This document shows, one piece after another, positions 31,620 through 43,060 of a stretch of 64,000 bases of DNA. The notes below the pieces were generated by a model. The model saw only the letters and a program-made list of their open reading frames with translations. It was not told where the DNA came from and ran no database searches. Each line of letters begins with the position of its first letter. Position 1 is the stretch's first letter. The position numbers and the translations under genes are program-made. This stretch comes from Haemaphysalis longicornis. Taxonomy: Eukaryota > Arthropoda > Arachnida > Ixodida > Ixodidae. Where the stretch lies: NCBI GenBank assembly GCA_013339765.2, contig JABSTR010001148.1, forward strand, positions 310,001 through 374,000, written 5' to 3'.

Positions 31620-31875
31620 CGAGCGACCCCTAGCCGCTATATTTGCAGCGCGCGCAGTAGAGGGAGAGCAGTACGGGGGGGAGAGCGCGCATGCGCAAGC
31701 AGCGCGCGCCCTTCGACGGCCCACCGCGCTGCTATCACGCACCTGTTACGCCGAGACCGCGACGGAGCGAACGGGCTGACTACGACGCATGCGCGCGCCA
31801 GCTGCTGTTGAGAGAGAGGAGGGAAGGAGAGGCGCACCTGCTGCGGACGCGGAACTGTTGACACCGTCCGACGCA
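31620..31875. promoter_or_regulatory. CpG-rich block with NRF1-like sites
   Basis: A GC- and CpG-rich block in AT-rich surroundings, with GCGCATGCGCA (about 31,687) and GCATGCGCGC (about 31,788), which resemble NRF1 sites. It lies 1.2 kb upstream of the candidate first exon. It could be a promoter element or a GC-rich dispersed repeat. Confidence 0.35.
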
Positions 31876-31999
31876 GGAACAGGCGAGGCTAAGAAATGCT
31901 CTGCATTTAAAAAAATGTCCTATAATTATAATTTATAAGTATTATAGTGTTTATAAAACTACGAATGTGTTATAATTTGTGCGCTATAACACGAATTTA

Positions 32000-32759
32000 A
32001 ACCGGTTGCACACAAAACCGGCTTTCAAAAACACGGCTCTTAGAGAACTGTGTGTTGTTTACCGCTATTGAGCTGCGCCTGCAAACAAAAAGACAAGCAA
32101 TTCAATTGTCTCGAGTTCTTACGAGCTAAAGACGCGGAACTAAGTGGTAACGATAAGTAGAATACAAAAAGTACCGCAGGGTTGATGCGGTGCCCAATGT
32201 CAACAACTTCTCGTTTTTTTTTTTTGTTTTTTTTTGTGGAACAGGCTTGAAATACCAAAGAATACCATGGGGTGCACGGAATGTATAGCAGGGGCTTGGT
32301 AGGGGTGGTTTCTGGGATCCTCGGGAAGAGGGGGGGGGGGGGGGGGTTCACGCTAAAATCCATCATTTTTTATTGCTGCATTAAGGGTCTCTTGCAGGGC
32401 ATTACATGAGGCACCTTCCATTGGATACGCCTCTGGATCCATTATTTGGATCCGCAGCGAACGCGGGTAAGACAGTGATAACTAACGAATCCGCGGAAGT
32501 GGTCTCTTCACCGTAATCAGATTCGCTGGCCTGAGGTTAGTGACCGTACAATCATTCTCGATAATCGCGCGGCATACGAAACAATCACATCGGGAGCATC
32601 CGGCTTTTTTTTAACGAGGACTACCTATTTTATGAGTCACCTGTGGAACTGTACGTTCATGGCGTAACGCCCCGTTGAGTCAGTCACGGTGTTTGTTTTA
32701 ACCTTCAGCGTATCTCTGCACAGTCCGGAAAGACGTAGTTTCGCCTGGCAAAGCTAACG
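32000..32759. other. unassigned sequence with poly-G run
   Basis: Contains a poly-T/AAC stretch (32,213-32,236) and a run of about 16 G (32,331-32,346). No gene was recognised. Confidence 0.4.
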
Positions 32760-33800
32760 CGCACACGCCGCCTTTCTCAGCGAAACTTGACTCGGAGACG
32801 CGCGAGCGTATGCGCATCTTATTTTCGCGCCCTCGTTTCGGGACGAGCCAAGGCGCATCAGTGCATGGGCATCGGCATCACTGCCTAGTGGTGTACGTCA
32901 CAGGCGCGGTGGCCTTACGTCATGGCATGATTCACATCCGCGCGTGGCGCTGCGGTCGGCAGTGGCGCTCGTGTGTTGCGTGCTGCCACTCTGGCTGCGA
33001 GTGCCGGCGTCGGCGCTACCACCACGGCGTTGTCGGAAGGCGTGCGGTTGTGCCGCTTGTCAGACTGAGAAAGCCGAACAACATGGCGGGAACACGGCAG
33101 TCGCTGATGCTGACGGACGAGCAGCGGGAAGAACTATGCGGACAGTTCGAAATGGTGAGTGTCGTGTGCGACGCGAGCGTGCCGCGGGTGCGGCCGAACA
33201 GGTGGTCGCGCCCGCTCGCTCGCTCGGCGCGCGGAGGAGGGTGGGAAAGCGAGGGCCGCATTCTTTGCTCGTTGGGGCCACGCCGCCCCCACCGTCGAGT
33301 CGTCGTCCGCGCGCCCGAAGCCGAATCAGCGAGGATCGCGGCGAAGAGCTTGGAAAAATTTGCCCCTGCCCTCGCGCGCGGTGTGTGTGCGAGCGCGCGT
33401 TGCTGTCCACACGTTGTCGCCTGCGTCCAAAAAAAAACCGACCGTCTGCCGGACGCGTACCTCGTCGCATTCTTTGTTTTTCGTCGCCGGTTGAAAAACC
33501 TGTGGAAGTGCGGCTTCCTCTGGTTACGTTCTGCCTGCTGGGGCGTGTTCGTCACTTTCCGGGATACTGTCGGCGTTTCCCTCGCGTTCTGTTTCAAGCT
33601 TCCCTCTCGCTGAAAATGTGCCGGACACTTTCGGCGCTTGCGTCACCTGTCGGCACGTCGTGGAGACTGTCACTTGCATGCCTGGTTGTTGCACTTTGCA
33701 GACGTCTGCGCGGTCGCTTTGCGCGTGAATGGCCCGCCTTCTCTGACAGCTGCGCTGAGTGTGCTGTGAAAAGCAACCTCGTTTTTCACGGCGCTAAAGG
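32760..33800 (+). promoter_or_regulatory. CpG-island-like promoter region
   Basis: About 1 kb of GC- and CpG-rich sequence centred on the candidate first exon, in otherwise AT-rich DNA. No TATA box is seen. GTATGCGCATC near 32,808 is NRF1-like. The long frames on both strands here (up to 289 codons) probably result from the low frequency of stop codons in GC-rich DNA. Confidence 0.5.
33083..33154 (+). CDS. candidate first coding exon of a host gene
   Basis: ACATGGCGG is a good initiation context. It is followed by 24 codons, MAGTRQSLMLTDEQREELCG plus QFEM, and a consensus donor ATG|GTGAGT at 33,155. The peptide is acidic and helical-looking, unlike the Arg/Ala-rich translations of the surrounding CpG DNA. 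The donor is in phase 0. I do not recognise the protein; LTDEQREEL could begin an EF-hand or coiled-coil protein. No second exon could be placed: the intron would extend beyond what I can read. The upstream in-frame Met at 32,810 gives a Cys/Arg/His-rich extension that looks like 5' UTR. Confidence 0.5.
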
Positions 33801-33829
33801 GATTGCCGCGTAGAGTGGTTAATGCGTAC

Positions 33830-35690
33830 GAAAAACAGTTGACAGTAAGAACGCTGCGGTAGATGACTCCGCGCAGTTGATTGCGATTTAATCCTTGTAG
33901 CTGGCTGCCTAAAAGACAAGACTGAAGTTCAGCGTTCGTTTGTGAAGTAACATGTCCTGGAAAAAAGAAAAGGGCATGCCGGTATAATCTTCTTTCATGC
34001 GTCATGTGATGTTGTCGTCGCCTTTTGTAGATGTGTGGCCAACGGCTGGTGAAAATACTTTTCGCGCGGAGGGTCGCGTGGGCGACTTTATTTCCGCCAG
34101 GAACGTGGCCTACAAATCCAGCAATGTTTATGGTGCAGTCGGCGAACAATAAAATAGCAGCTGCGTTCGTAGGTTCTGTTTCATAAGTTTCGTGCCTGGT
34201 TAGCTTCAAGTTTATAGCGAAACTCGGCAAGTTGGTTGGACCGTAAATCTAAGCAAATAGTGGGATAGGGAAAAAAAAAGAAACGCGAATGAAAGCAGTA
34301 TAAGCGTTTGTTCCGACACGCATGCATTTTCTCGCGGATTCAGTTGCTTAAATTGCGGTGCACTATCCACGTTTTTAAAGTAATTGTTTTAATCGTCGGG
34401 AGCGCGATAGCGGCTCTTTAATCACATGCGACGTTTAATTACCCTGAGTTTGGCGCATGTGACCACCGTGTCTGTTATTTTTTAATTTCGGGCTCATCAT
34501 CGTCAGTTGATTGAGTTTTAAAAGTTCACCGTTGTGTTCAGGGGAAAGAAATGAACAAAGCGAGAAAATAAATTGCGGTTTGTGTTTCACGCAACGTCCA
34601 TGAAAAAAAAAAGAATCAATGGTACGGACGTTTAATTTTGCGACGCTGGTTCATTGCTAGAATGGTGACACATAGTGAAACAAAACGAGGCAATGGTTAC
34701 GCGCTATTTCTACATAAAAAGGGGTATCACAGGTACAAATCCGCAAACGCACAAAAGAACTCTGATGCGTGGTTATATTTATTGCGAATACCTACAGCGC
34801 CCGATGCACATTTTGTAGCGGGGTAACTTTGCAATCGCATAAGCAACTAGTAAACATACAAAAGCTAGCTGCGGAGTGATCATACATGTGCGCTGAAGAG
34901 TTAGCAGATGGTATTAGCATAACAACATTACTTGGCCAACAGCAACATATTTAAAACAGTAGAATTAAAAAAAGACTTTCAGGAGCACTGAAGCGCACAA
35001 TTTAATTGGGAGCAAGTTCTAGTCGTTAGTGCTATTAAAGTAAATGACTATGTAATACAACCTAAGTGCTATGGTAGGAACGGTGTCAGAACATCCCCGA
35101 AATTTTCTGATCGGTGCATTTCCCCCAAGGAAATTAGATCAGAAAATGAAATGTTTGCGCGCAGCGTATCTTTCCTTTTAGTTTTTTTTTTCTTTTTTGC
35201 CGGCGGCGTATAACACCCCCGAGAGATATTTCTGGTTACGCCACTGGCTATGGTCACACATTTTTCTAAAGTGACTTCTTTTGCTGGCACGTATACTGAT
35301 GTTTTAGATAAGCAGCTTTATTTATTCCGATAGATCCAATTCTGATTAGTTGCAAATTTTTGCAACTCTATATGCTATCTCTGATCTCGGAACTTCCTAT
35401 CGCAATGTTGCAGTTACCGGGAAACAGATCGATCTGGGCGTTCGGGTACCCTTTGCAATGTTTCTTCAAATATTACTTCCTTATAATAGTTTTTCGACTA
35501 CGCGCTTACTTATTCTAAACTGTGCCTAATGTTGCTCAAGTCAGCGTTTCTTTCAATGGTTTGGAGAAGCCGTAAAAAATCTTGTCGGACTAAGTACGGA
35601 AGCAGAGACGTTTTGGTGGTTGTTGCATGGGTATGGCCTTTCCTGTCTAACCTATAGCATTGTATGTTACTCCAAAAAGTGCAATACTTC
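33830..35690. other. unassigned sequence, possibly intron
   Basis: Mixed composition, no coding motif. If the exon at 33,083 is real, this is the start of its first intron. TTGCCGGCGGCGTATAACAC (35,200) with CCCCCGAGAGATATTTCTGG may be part of an old dispersed repeat. Confidence 0.4.
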
Positions 35691-35699
35691 TACACTTTA

Positions 35700-36010
35700 C
35701 ATGTACTTCATCATATATTTATAAAATAGGAACAACGCGGAGGTTTTTCTGGGATTTGTGGATATTACTTGGTAGCTATGTTCAAACTGATTCGCCATTG
35801 CTGGAACCAGTGTGAAACGGTATACAAATCACATTGTAACCCACGAGTCATTAACACTCTTGACAGGATAGCGCAGCACAGTCGTCACCGTACAATGTAA
35901 CAATCGACTGTATGCCGCTGACCAATTAAAACGAGAATGAGTGGCCCTAGGACTGATCCCTGTGGCACTCCAGACAGAATATCGACGGGTAATGATAACG
36001 TACCGCGTAT
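35700..36010 (-). pseudogene. degenerate CR1/Jockey-like LINE RT fragment
   Basis: On the minus strand, ILSGVPQGSVLGPLIL (about 35,945-35,992) is RT motif B. Downstream, a decayed stretch ends in LYTVSHWFQQW, matching the segment that follows the YADD motif (DLxxxSxWxxxW). YADD itself is not readable and stops interrupt the frame. This is an old, dead insertion. Confidence 0.7.
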
Positions 36011-36831
36011 GGCCACCCGGGGCCCGTGAAAACCAGAAGGGCGACCAGGGATGCCTGAAGCGGCAGTTAATGGAACAGGAGGGTGTGTGGTCTGTCCCTA
36101 AGCGCTCGTGGAGGCGCCAAATGTGTCGTGCTTTTGCACGCCGCTAGTGCTCGCGTGGTAGCGATTGGTGTCCGTAGGGAGCGTACTTATGTGAGGGGCG
36201 TGGCGCATTTGAATGGGCGGATGTACGGTGCTGCTGTATACGTTTACATTGAATGTACCACTTTTGTTATCGCTGCACGGTGGAGGCAATAATTACTAAC
36301 GCCCGCTTTTCGCAGTACTTATTTCGTGTCTCAAGGAGTGTGATAGTTTGGACGAGATGGTCAGACGTGGGGAAAAAAAATGGAAATTTTCGTCACGAGT
36401 TTATACCAATTTTGCTACGCGTTTTTTTAAATTCAGCATATAAGGTAAGTGGGGTGCTATGTCCTGTTATTGTGGTAGATGACAGTATGCTATGTCCTGT
36501 GATTGTGGTAGATGACAGTAGCAGTGCTCACTGCTTTGCAGCGGCCCGAAACAGGACACTCGCCGAAGTGCACACGGAACTGTAGGAATTCCGCAGATTG
36601 TGATCGAACATTCCCGCGTTGCTGGGACGTCGGTGACAGCGCCGGACATCCTGCACCGCCCGGCGCCGAACGCCCGTGTACGGAACGCATACGTGAACGA
36701 TGGGTGCACACCAGGGAGCTGGAGAATCAGCTGATCGAAATTTATCCTTTGGCCTTCCTCCTACGACGCCGCCATTTTGCAGGTCTCATGTATAAAACGA
36801 ATTGTTCTCTTCGATAATGCGGATATATATA

Positions 36832-36943
36832 TGCCTTGAGGAAGGCAAATCTCTTTGCTGAAACGTTGGCAACAATCGTGGATTCTACCTTGTTCGAAGT
36901 TTTCTTTTCTTGTGTTTTCTACCATCATCTAAGTTTTATTTCT

Positions 36944-36945
<2 letters not shown>
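36832..36945 (+). repeat. PLE-like terminal repeat with hammerhead-like motif
   Basis: CTTGAGGAAGGCAAATC then TCTTTGCTGAAACGTTGGC: a CTGANGA-like start, a GCAAA/TTTGC stem and GAAACGTT. The following sequence (CAACAATCGTGGATTCTACC and TTGTTCGAAGTTTTC) matches 5,705-5,750. It ends at a (TA)n array. Confidence 0.6.

Positions 36946-36947
<2 letters not shown>

Positions 36948-36987
<40 letters not shown>
36948..36987. repeat. (TA)n array
   Basis: About 40 bp of TATATA. Confidence 0.95.
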
Positions 36988-36989
<2 letters not shown>

Positions 36990-37057
36990 CTGCCATGCTG
37001 GCGATGGGGCCGAAGGCGTGGTGAACACAAAGCACCTCGGTAACAGCAACAGCGGAG

Positions 37058-37126
37058 GGTTTATTTCGACGTTTCGACTTCGAGACAAGTCTCAGTTGTC
37101 TCGAAGTCGAAACGTCGAAATAACCC
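37058..37126. repeat. foldback with GAAACGTC motifs
   Basis: Arms TTATTTCGACGTTTCGACTT and AAGTCGAAACGTCGAAATAA surround GAGACAAGTCTC. Each strand reads CTGAGAC/CTCGAAGTC-GAAACGTC, a hammerhead-like arrangement in both orientations. It lies between two (TA)n arrays, as do the PLE termini elsewhere in the window. Confidence 0.6.
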
Positions 37127-37159
37127 TCCTTTGCTACCGATGGTGTACTGACCTTGTAT

Positions 37160-37320
37160 ATGTATATTATATATATATATATATATATATTGTATATATA
37201 TATATATATATTATATATATGTATATGTATGTATATATATATTATATATTATATGTATTATATGTATATAGTATGTAGTAAGTATATATATGTATGTATA
37301 GTATGTATATATATGTATGT
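37160..37320. repeat. (TA)n / (TATG)n array
   Basis: TATATA interspersed with GTATG units. Confidence 0.95.
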
Positions 37321-37321
37321 A

Positions 37322-37510
37322 TAGAAATAAGGGTTGGCAGTCAAGACAACCTCGGAAAGCAATGGGGAGGTTGTGGTGGGTCATAGAAAGAGATGAAGAA
37401 TTTTTTGAGTCGAAAAGAAAGTGGTGAAAAAATGCCCGCCGGGTGGGATCCGTACCCACGACCTCCAGAATACCGGTCTGGTGCGAGTGGCGCTGGCTAC
37501 CACCCCCAAG
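37322..37510 (-). repeat. tRNA-derived SINE
   Basis: Minus strand: B-box-like GTGGGTACGGATCCCACC, then a body that matches 18,001-18,140 (GACTGCCAACCCTTATTTC at its end). The 5' head near 37,500 has GGTAGCCAGCGCCACTCGCA. Similar B boxes with the following TTTTA...CCACTTTCTTTCC occur at 49,270 and 50,215. Confidence 0.7.
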
Positions 37511-37682
37511 TGCAGGAAACAAAAATACCTTAACATAAATACCCGAGAAAGTGCTGGGGAAACAGCCCCGCCGGTAGCGTAGTGCTTTCCCCTTGAGGAA
37601 ACAATTTCTTTGAAACTAGCCACACATCCTTTTACCTTTTCTGTCTTATTTCACGGAGCCCTCATTTCCATTTCTGAGTCGC

Positions 37683-37687
<5 letters not shown>

Positions 37688-37751
<64 letters not shown>
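37688..37751. repeat. (TA)n array
   Basis: About 64 bp of TATATA. Confidence 0.95.
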
Positions 37752-37754
<3 letters not shown>

Positions 37755-37789
37755 CCGCTTCCGCTCACGGCGGATTTTTTCTCGACTTT

Positions 37790-38308
37790 GATTTCGTTTG
37801 GGGTGGAGTGCATACGGTAGACATTCTCAGATAATGAATGGCAGCCTACCATTGTCCCTGAAGAAGAAAGTGTATGACAGCTGCATCTTACCGGTACTCA
37901 CCTACGGGGCAGAAACTTGGAGGCTCACTAAGAGGGTTCAACTTAAATTGAGAATGACTCAGCGGGCAATAGAGCGGAAGATGATAGGCGCAACATTAAG
38001 GAACAAGAAGAGAGCGGAGTGGGTCAGGGAACAAACGCGAATTAAGGGCATATTAGTAGAAATTAAGAAATGGGCGTGGGCAAGGCATGTAATGCGAAGG
38101 CATGATAACCGTTGGTCATTAAGAGTAACAGAGTGGATCCCTAGAGAAGGCAAGCGGGCAGAGGGCGGCAGAAAGTTAGATGGGCAGATGAGATCAAGTT
38201 TGCGGGGATTGGTCGCAGTTAGCGCAGGACCGGGGTAATTGGAGATTAATGGGATAGGCCTTTGTCCTGCAGTGGGCGTCGATAGGCTGGTAATGATGAT
38301 GATGTCCT
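37790..38308 (+). mobile_element. 5'-truncated RTE LINE, 3' end
   Basis: The frame 37,798-38,238 contains HSQIMNGSLPLSLKKKVYDS, LPVLTYGAETWRLTKR and KGILVEIKKWAWARHVMRR, the RTE C-terminal region. The tail reads GGCCTTTGTCCTGCAGTGGG and ends in TAATGATGATGATG at 38,308. Same family as 8,578-11,620, opposite strand. Truncated at 37,790 next to (TA)n. Confidence 0.85.
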
Positions 38309-38431
38309 TATTCCTGTATCATACAAAAGGGCAATCACTTAATTCGGTGCTATAAAGCATTTTCAAGTAGCCTAATAGCACTGGCAATAAGGACTGTATC
38401 TTTGATGTGTGTGTACACACCACACACGCGC

Positions 38432-38432
<1 letters not shown>

Positions 38433-38488
<56 letters not shown>
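38433..38488. repeat. (TA)n array
   Basis: About 56 bp of TATATA. Confidence 0.95.
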
Positions 38489-38489
<1 letters not shown>

Positions 38490-38491
<2 letters not shown>

Positions 38492-39640
38492 CGGATATAT
38501 ACCTTACCTCGCATTTGAACCACATTCTTTCTGATTTGATTGTGGGTGAACGTCGCCTGATTTGTTTTGAAGGAAGACAAACAGATAATTGCAGCGGAAA
38601 TTTCAATATCTTTGACACCGTTTTAACTGGCTGTTCTATCGCGACAAAAATGAAATCTTGCGAAATTTCGATACCATCGATGCAATATTTCGGACATGGT
38701 GTCTTCCTTTAAGACGTCGTTGCTCTTTTGAACGGTGACATCGACGAAAGCCGAAAAAGAAAAAAAAAGACATGCGCTTGAGGCCTGCGCAGAAGCACAA
38801 TTAGTCAGTTAGGCGTGCATCTATTTGCTTCGTGCTTTGACGGTCCGCATAATGATTGTCCCTTGAATGAGATGTGTGTGTGTGTGTGTGGGCTGAGGCG
38901 ACGAGAACCGCCCGTCACCCGCTTGTCACTTTTCAGCTCGACCGTGAATTGCCGCGTTCAATGGTATACAATTGGAATTGACCTTGGGCGCAAACGAGAA
39001 CAAACTACTGCACACAGTTCTACCTAGCTGTCACCACTGCCAGCGATCGTTACTCTGCACAACGTAGAATAAGTGCTGCCGTAAATATAATCAATCCTTG
39101 GAGGGGGATAACTGTTTTTTTTCAGTATTTGAGCATTGCGTAGACTCATCACGGGCCCAGGGGTGTCGCCCGTATACGGCCGCAGTGTCCGAGATTCCGT
39201 TTTCTTGCGGGTACAAGCCCGCCATTTCCTGTGTGCCTGCACCCAGCGCCACTACTGCTTTGCCTGCATGGAACACTCCTTTTCTTTTACGCATGCGCTA
39301 AAAGCGCCCCGCTGTTCTGCCTCGGTCGCCTAGGGGCGGAATCATTGGTTTCGGAGCAAACCCGCGGGTTCGAGCCCCGGGAATGTCAGTATATTTTTGC
39401 AAAAGACCCGCATTTTTTTTACTGTAAAATGTTCTCTTAGCTCAATTCTACGCATTGTGTTTGCAAATAAGTTGTTTGTTATCTGTTAGGTCGGTTTAGA
39501 GGTGGGGCTCTTCGTATCAGCATCTTTAATTGACGTTTTTCATCGCACCAGAAGGGGCGTGGTTGTATTCACCTCGGAACAAAATATCGCCCCCAGCACG
39601 CCTACAGTTGCGCACCCTTCCAGCGGTTCGCCAACGCGAA
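38490..39640. other. unassigned sequence with a tRNA-like segment
   Basis: A short (TG)n run at 38,871-38,889. At 39,320-39,383 the plus strand has CGCCTAGGGG...GCGGGTTCGAGCCCCGGG, a B-box and tRNA-like layout; it may be a SINE head. Otherwise nothing recognised. Confidence 0.4.
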
Positions 39641-39644
39641 AAGT

Positions 39645-39868
39645 TGCCTCCGCCTGGGCTAAGCCTAGCGACTGTCCCATGAAGAGAACTTTTCCACCTG
39701 GGCTAAGCCTAGCGACTGTCCCATGAAGAGAACTTCTCCGCCCGGGCTAAGCCAAGCAACTGTCCCATGAAGAGAACTTTTCCGCCTGGGCTAAGCCTAG
39801 CTACTGTCCCATGAAGAGAACTTCTCCGCCTGGGCTAAGCCTAGCGACTGTGCCACGAAGAGAACTTA
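39645..39868. repeat. 44-bp tandem repeat, about five units
   Basis: Units built from CCGCCTGGGCTAAGCCTAGC and GACTGTCCCATGAAGAGAACTT, repeated five times with few changes. It opens a frame on the plus strand only by chance. Confidence 0.92.
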
Positions 39869-39959
39869 TAAAACGTTTAAAAAGCAATGAGCATCAGTTT
39901 AACTAGTAGTACGTAGTAAATTATACGTTTTAGATTTTACCCCGTATCTGTCGACGAAC

Positions 39960-40260
39960 ACCTTTAAGCGCGAAAATAATTTGGACGAGGGACGCAAAGG
40001 AGAGAGACATGCGCTAACTTTCAACTGAATTTTATTGTCAAAAGGAGACAAAATAGCACCAATGAGCCCGAAACCACGCGTTAAGTTATGCCCCATGTGG
40101 ATTCGAACCGGGGACGGGGTGCTTAGCCCAGCAGCGACTGAGCTGCAGTGATGTGAACCGGGATTGCCGAAAACAGGTGCAAACAGGTGCAAACAGGTGC
40201 AGTGTAAAAATTGCGCGACACACCGCTCCACGCGCGGAAACCACGCCGGCGCCGTCACAC
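39960..40260 (-). repeat. tRNA-derived SINE-like repeat
   Basis: Minus strand: GCTGCTGGGCTAAGCACCCC and the B box CCCCGGTTCGAATCCAC (about 40,090-40,130), followed by a body through TTGACAATAAAATTCAGTTG. A 9-10-bp GTGCAAACAG unit is repeated three times at 40,175-40,202. Confidence 0.6.
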
Positions 40261-40574
40261 ATTCTGAGCCGACATGAGGTGCAGCTGTTGTAGCGCTTCA
40301 GCACGACTCTGTGGTGTGTAGTAAATTCTGCCGCTGTATTGTCTTACCCGTTGTGCGTGGTTGTCTCTGTTCGTGGTTCGTTGTGCATGGTTCGACGGCG
40401 CTTGCTGGGAGTTTCTTTTATTCTTCGTGTGCTCAACTCAGCCGCACACGCTGTGCTTTCCTGACGTTATGAACATGACCGAGTGCGGGTAATCTTTTTG
40501 TAGCGTAAGCTACACTGGCCGAGGTTTCGCGGTTTCGCGTGTGCCGTGAAGGGCCGTTCTGCGCAAGCGCGAGA

Positions 40575-40680
40575 AGCACTGGATTGGTTTGGATGGGATG
40601 GGATTGGCTTGGATTGCATTTGATTTGGATTGGATTAAATTGGATTGTTTTGGATTGAAATCCAATCCGATTGGAGTACG
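40575..40680. repeat. TTGGA-type degenerate microsatellite
   Basis: Variants of GGATT/TTGGAT repeated about 15 times, closed by the complement ATCCAATCC. Confidence 0.85.
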
Positions 40681-41099
40681 GGGGCTGAACCTTAGCTCAC
40701 GCTACGTATATCATGGCAAGCCGAGCTGAGCCACTGCTAATTTTTTAATAGCTTAATATTGCACGGCTACCCTACAGATGCTGGGATCGCCGGCGATGGG
40801 TTCAAATCACTTACGTATTAGGGGCGAAGCCCTTAGGGGCTGTCACGGTACTAAAACACCGGGAAACTCGTTTACGCCTCGCGCTAGAACGCAACGCGTA
40901 CTAAAAAAAAACACCGGGACACTCGTTTACGAACTCGCGCTATAGAGCTTCGTGCAGAGGCACGAGACTCTTATAGCAAAGCTCTATACCTCTACCCCCA
41001 AACGGCTTCATCTCCGTTGGCAAAAACGCCAAGGACACTTACAAACTGCACGCTTCGGCCCTCCCCAGGGGTTCACGTTAGTGGAGATGGCCCAGGATT

Positions 41100-41290
41100 T
41101 TCTTTAAGGCGGGACCCTTGAGTGCCCCGTTCTGCGTAAAACCGGCGTTTTTGTTGTCGTCGTTGCCCTGTACAGAGTGTGGCTGCCGCTCCAAAGAGTA
41201 AATAAAGAGCACATATGAGTTCGTACGGGATTCGTACCCAGGTCCATAGAATAGGAGCCGAGTGCACACCATCGCACGGCGGGGGAACAA
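41100..41290 (-). repeat. tRNA-derived SINE-like repeat
   Basis: Minus strand: CTCGGCTCCTATTCTATGGA, B-box-like GGGTACGAATCCCGTACG, then a body containing TCTTTATTTACTC and a GTCGTTGTTG-type stretch. A- and B-box spacing is tRNA-like. Confidence 0.55.
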
Positions 41291-41490
41291 AAATTAAGTG
41301 TGCTGCGCGACAGGTGAACGCGTGACGTCACTTGAGCGAAACGCGCGCACCCAAGTGGCGCAGAATGGGGAGACTGTGCCGTGAGGTTTCACCGGTCTGG
41401 CCTTGAAGTAATTCGAGCCCGAAGACGTAGAGGCGAAAGCGAAGAAAGAGGCGCAAATACAGTCTAGCCAGTCTGAAAAGTATCGGTTTA

Positions 41491-41694
41491 GGGTCGCGGG
41501 TTCGATTCCCGGCCGCGGCGGCCGCTTTTCTGATGGAGGCGAAAGGCAAAGACGCCCGTGTGGGCGAGATTTCGGCGCACGTTAAAGATACCCAGGTGGT
41601 CCAAATTAATCCGGGGCACTCCACTACGGCGCGCCTCATCGCCTGCGTTGCGTCGGCGCGTTGAACCCCACAATCAAATCAAATCAATCAATCG
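41491..41694 (+). repeat. tick-type tRNA SINE, copy 1 (5'-truncated)
   Basis: Starts at GGTCGCGGGTTCGATTCCCG (B box), continues with the GGCCGCTTTTCTGATGGAGG body and ends in CAATCAAATCAAATCAATC. A short GGTTTAG may be the target duplication. Resembles the Ruka-type SINEs of ixodid ticks (name from memory). Confidence 0.85.
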
Positions 41695-42180
41695 ACAGGT
41701 TTAGAAGTGATTGAGCAGACTTAAATGCCCGGAAAAATTTTTGTTTTGCATGGCGCGTATTTCGTAGGAAAATTGAGGGTAATCGTCTCTAAATTACAAG
41801 CAGCAAACACTGGAACCGACGAGACACCGCGGGGCACGAGCGAGTGTCTGTTGCGAAATGCACTCCAGCCTGTATACAGTATGAATACGCACAAAAACAC
41901 CGGTAATGTAGACAAGGCATCCGCTTATCTTCCGGTGGCAATTGAGGCGCGCGAAACACGAGAGCCGCATTGTTTGCAGATGGTCGTCGGAATAATTTTT
42001 TTTTTCGGTCGACAGGATAATAGTGCATGCTTCTTTGCATTGAAGGAGCGGGCGACAGTTGCTAAGGGGAAGCAGAACGGGGTGCAGCGGAGGCATTTCT
42101 CAGGAAACAAAAAGGCGAAGACGGCGGGTTGTAGTTGCAAAGCGACGAACTCGCTCCTTCAAGCTTGATTGTGCATAGTG

Positions 42181-42405
42181 AGTGGCTAAGGCGTTGCGCT
42201 GCTGAGCACGCGAGGTCGCGGGTTCGATTCCCGGCCGCGGCGGCCGCTTTTCTGATGGAGGCGAAAAGCAGAAACGCCCGCGTGTACGAGATTTCGGTGC
42301 ACGTCGAAGATCCCCAGGTGGTCAAAATCAATCCGGAGCCCTCCACTACGGCGCGCCTCATCGCCTGCGTTGCGTCGGCGCGTTAAACCCCCCAATCAAT
42401 CACTC
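42181..42405 (+). repeat. tick-type tRNA SINE, copy 2
   Basis: A box AGTGGCTAAGGCG, B box GGTCGCGGGTTCGATTCC, the conserved body and an AATC tail. It is flanked by a perfect 14-bp duplication, GATTGTGCATAGTG (42,167-42,180 and 42,406-42,419), showing retroposition. Confidence 0.92.
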
Positions 42406-42609
42406 GATTGTGCATAGTGGCGAGGAGCTTGGTTCATTTTCGGTGACCACCTTTGAACAATGCCTCCATGGCATTGTGCGCGCCCTGAATACATGGGAGT
42501 GGACTCATTCCTTGTATATATGAATTTTTTGACTGTAAATATAAATTCTTTGACTCGTGTTTCTAATTTATTCTACCAGCCCCGAGATTTTACCAGCCAT
42601 GGGTGGCGG

Positions 42610-43060
42610 ACTTCCAACATTTTTTTTAAGCAGTTCAGTATTTATTTATTTATTGAAAATGCTTTCAAGGCCCATAGGGCATAACAGAAAGGAGTGGTAA
42701 GATACATACGTAAGGTGCAGTTGTTTTACACAAACGGCATAGAAACAGAAATCAAGAACAAAAGAGCGATTCAACAAGAATGGCTGCTTTAAAGAGAGTG
42801 GCATCAATGATGGCAGCGATGGTGGGAGGGAGGCGGTTCCATTCAACGCTGGCTTTGGGGATAAATGATTCATGATACATATCAGTACGACAATATGGTA
42901 CACCAACTTTACTGAAATGGTCAATTCGAGATGATACGTAACGGGGGGCAGTGATAAGTTGACCCTTTAAAGTAGGGTTGTGATGATAAATTTTGTGAAA
43001 CAAACAAAGACGGTTTGAGTCAGCATACGACGTCCTAAATTCCGATTTACTGAGGAGTCT
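42610..43060 (-). mobile_element. CR1/Jockey-like LINE 3' end
   Basis: In the frame 42,752-43,003 (minus), LITAPRYVSSRIDHFSKVG, YHESFIPKASVEWNRLPPTI and FKAAI match the end of CR1-like RT proteins (SFxPxxxxxWNxLP). The 3' UTR ends in AATAAATAAATAAATA at about 42,640. 5'-truncated. Confidence 0.8.

Noticed and set aside
32944..33813. 289-codon plus-strand frame
   Set aside because: CpG-rich DNA with overlapping long frames on both strands and no domain; only the short exon in another frame has start and donor support.
36910..37278. Ile/Tyr-rich frames
   Set aside because: Translation of (TA)n arrays.
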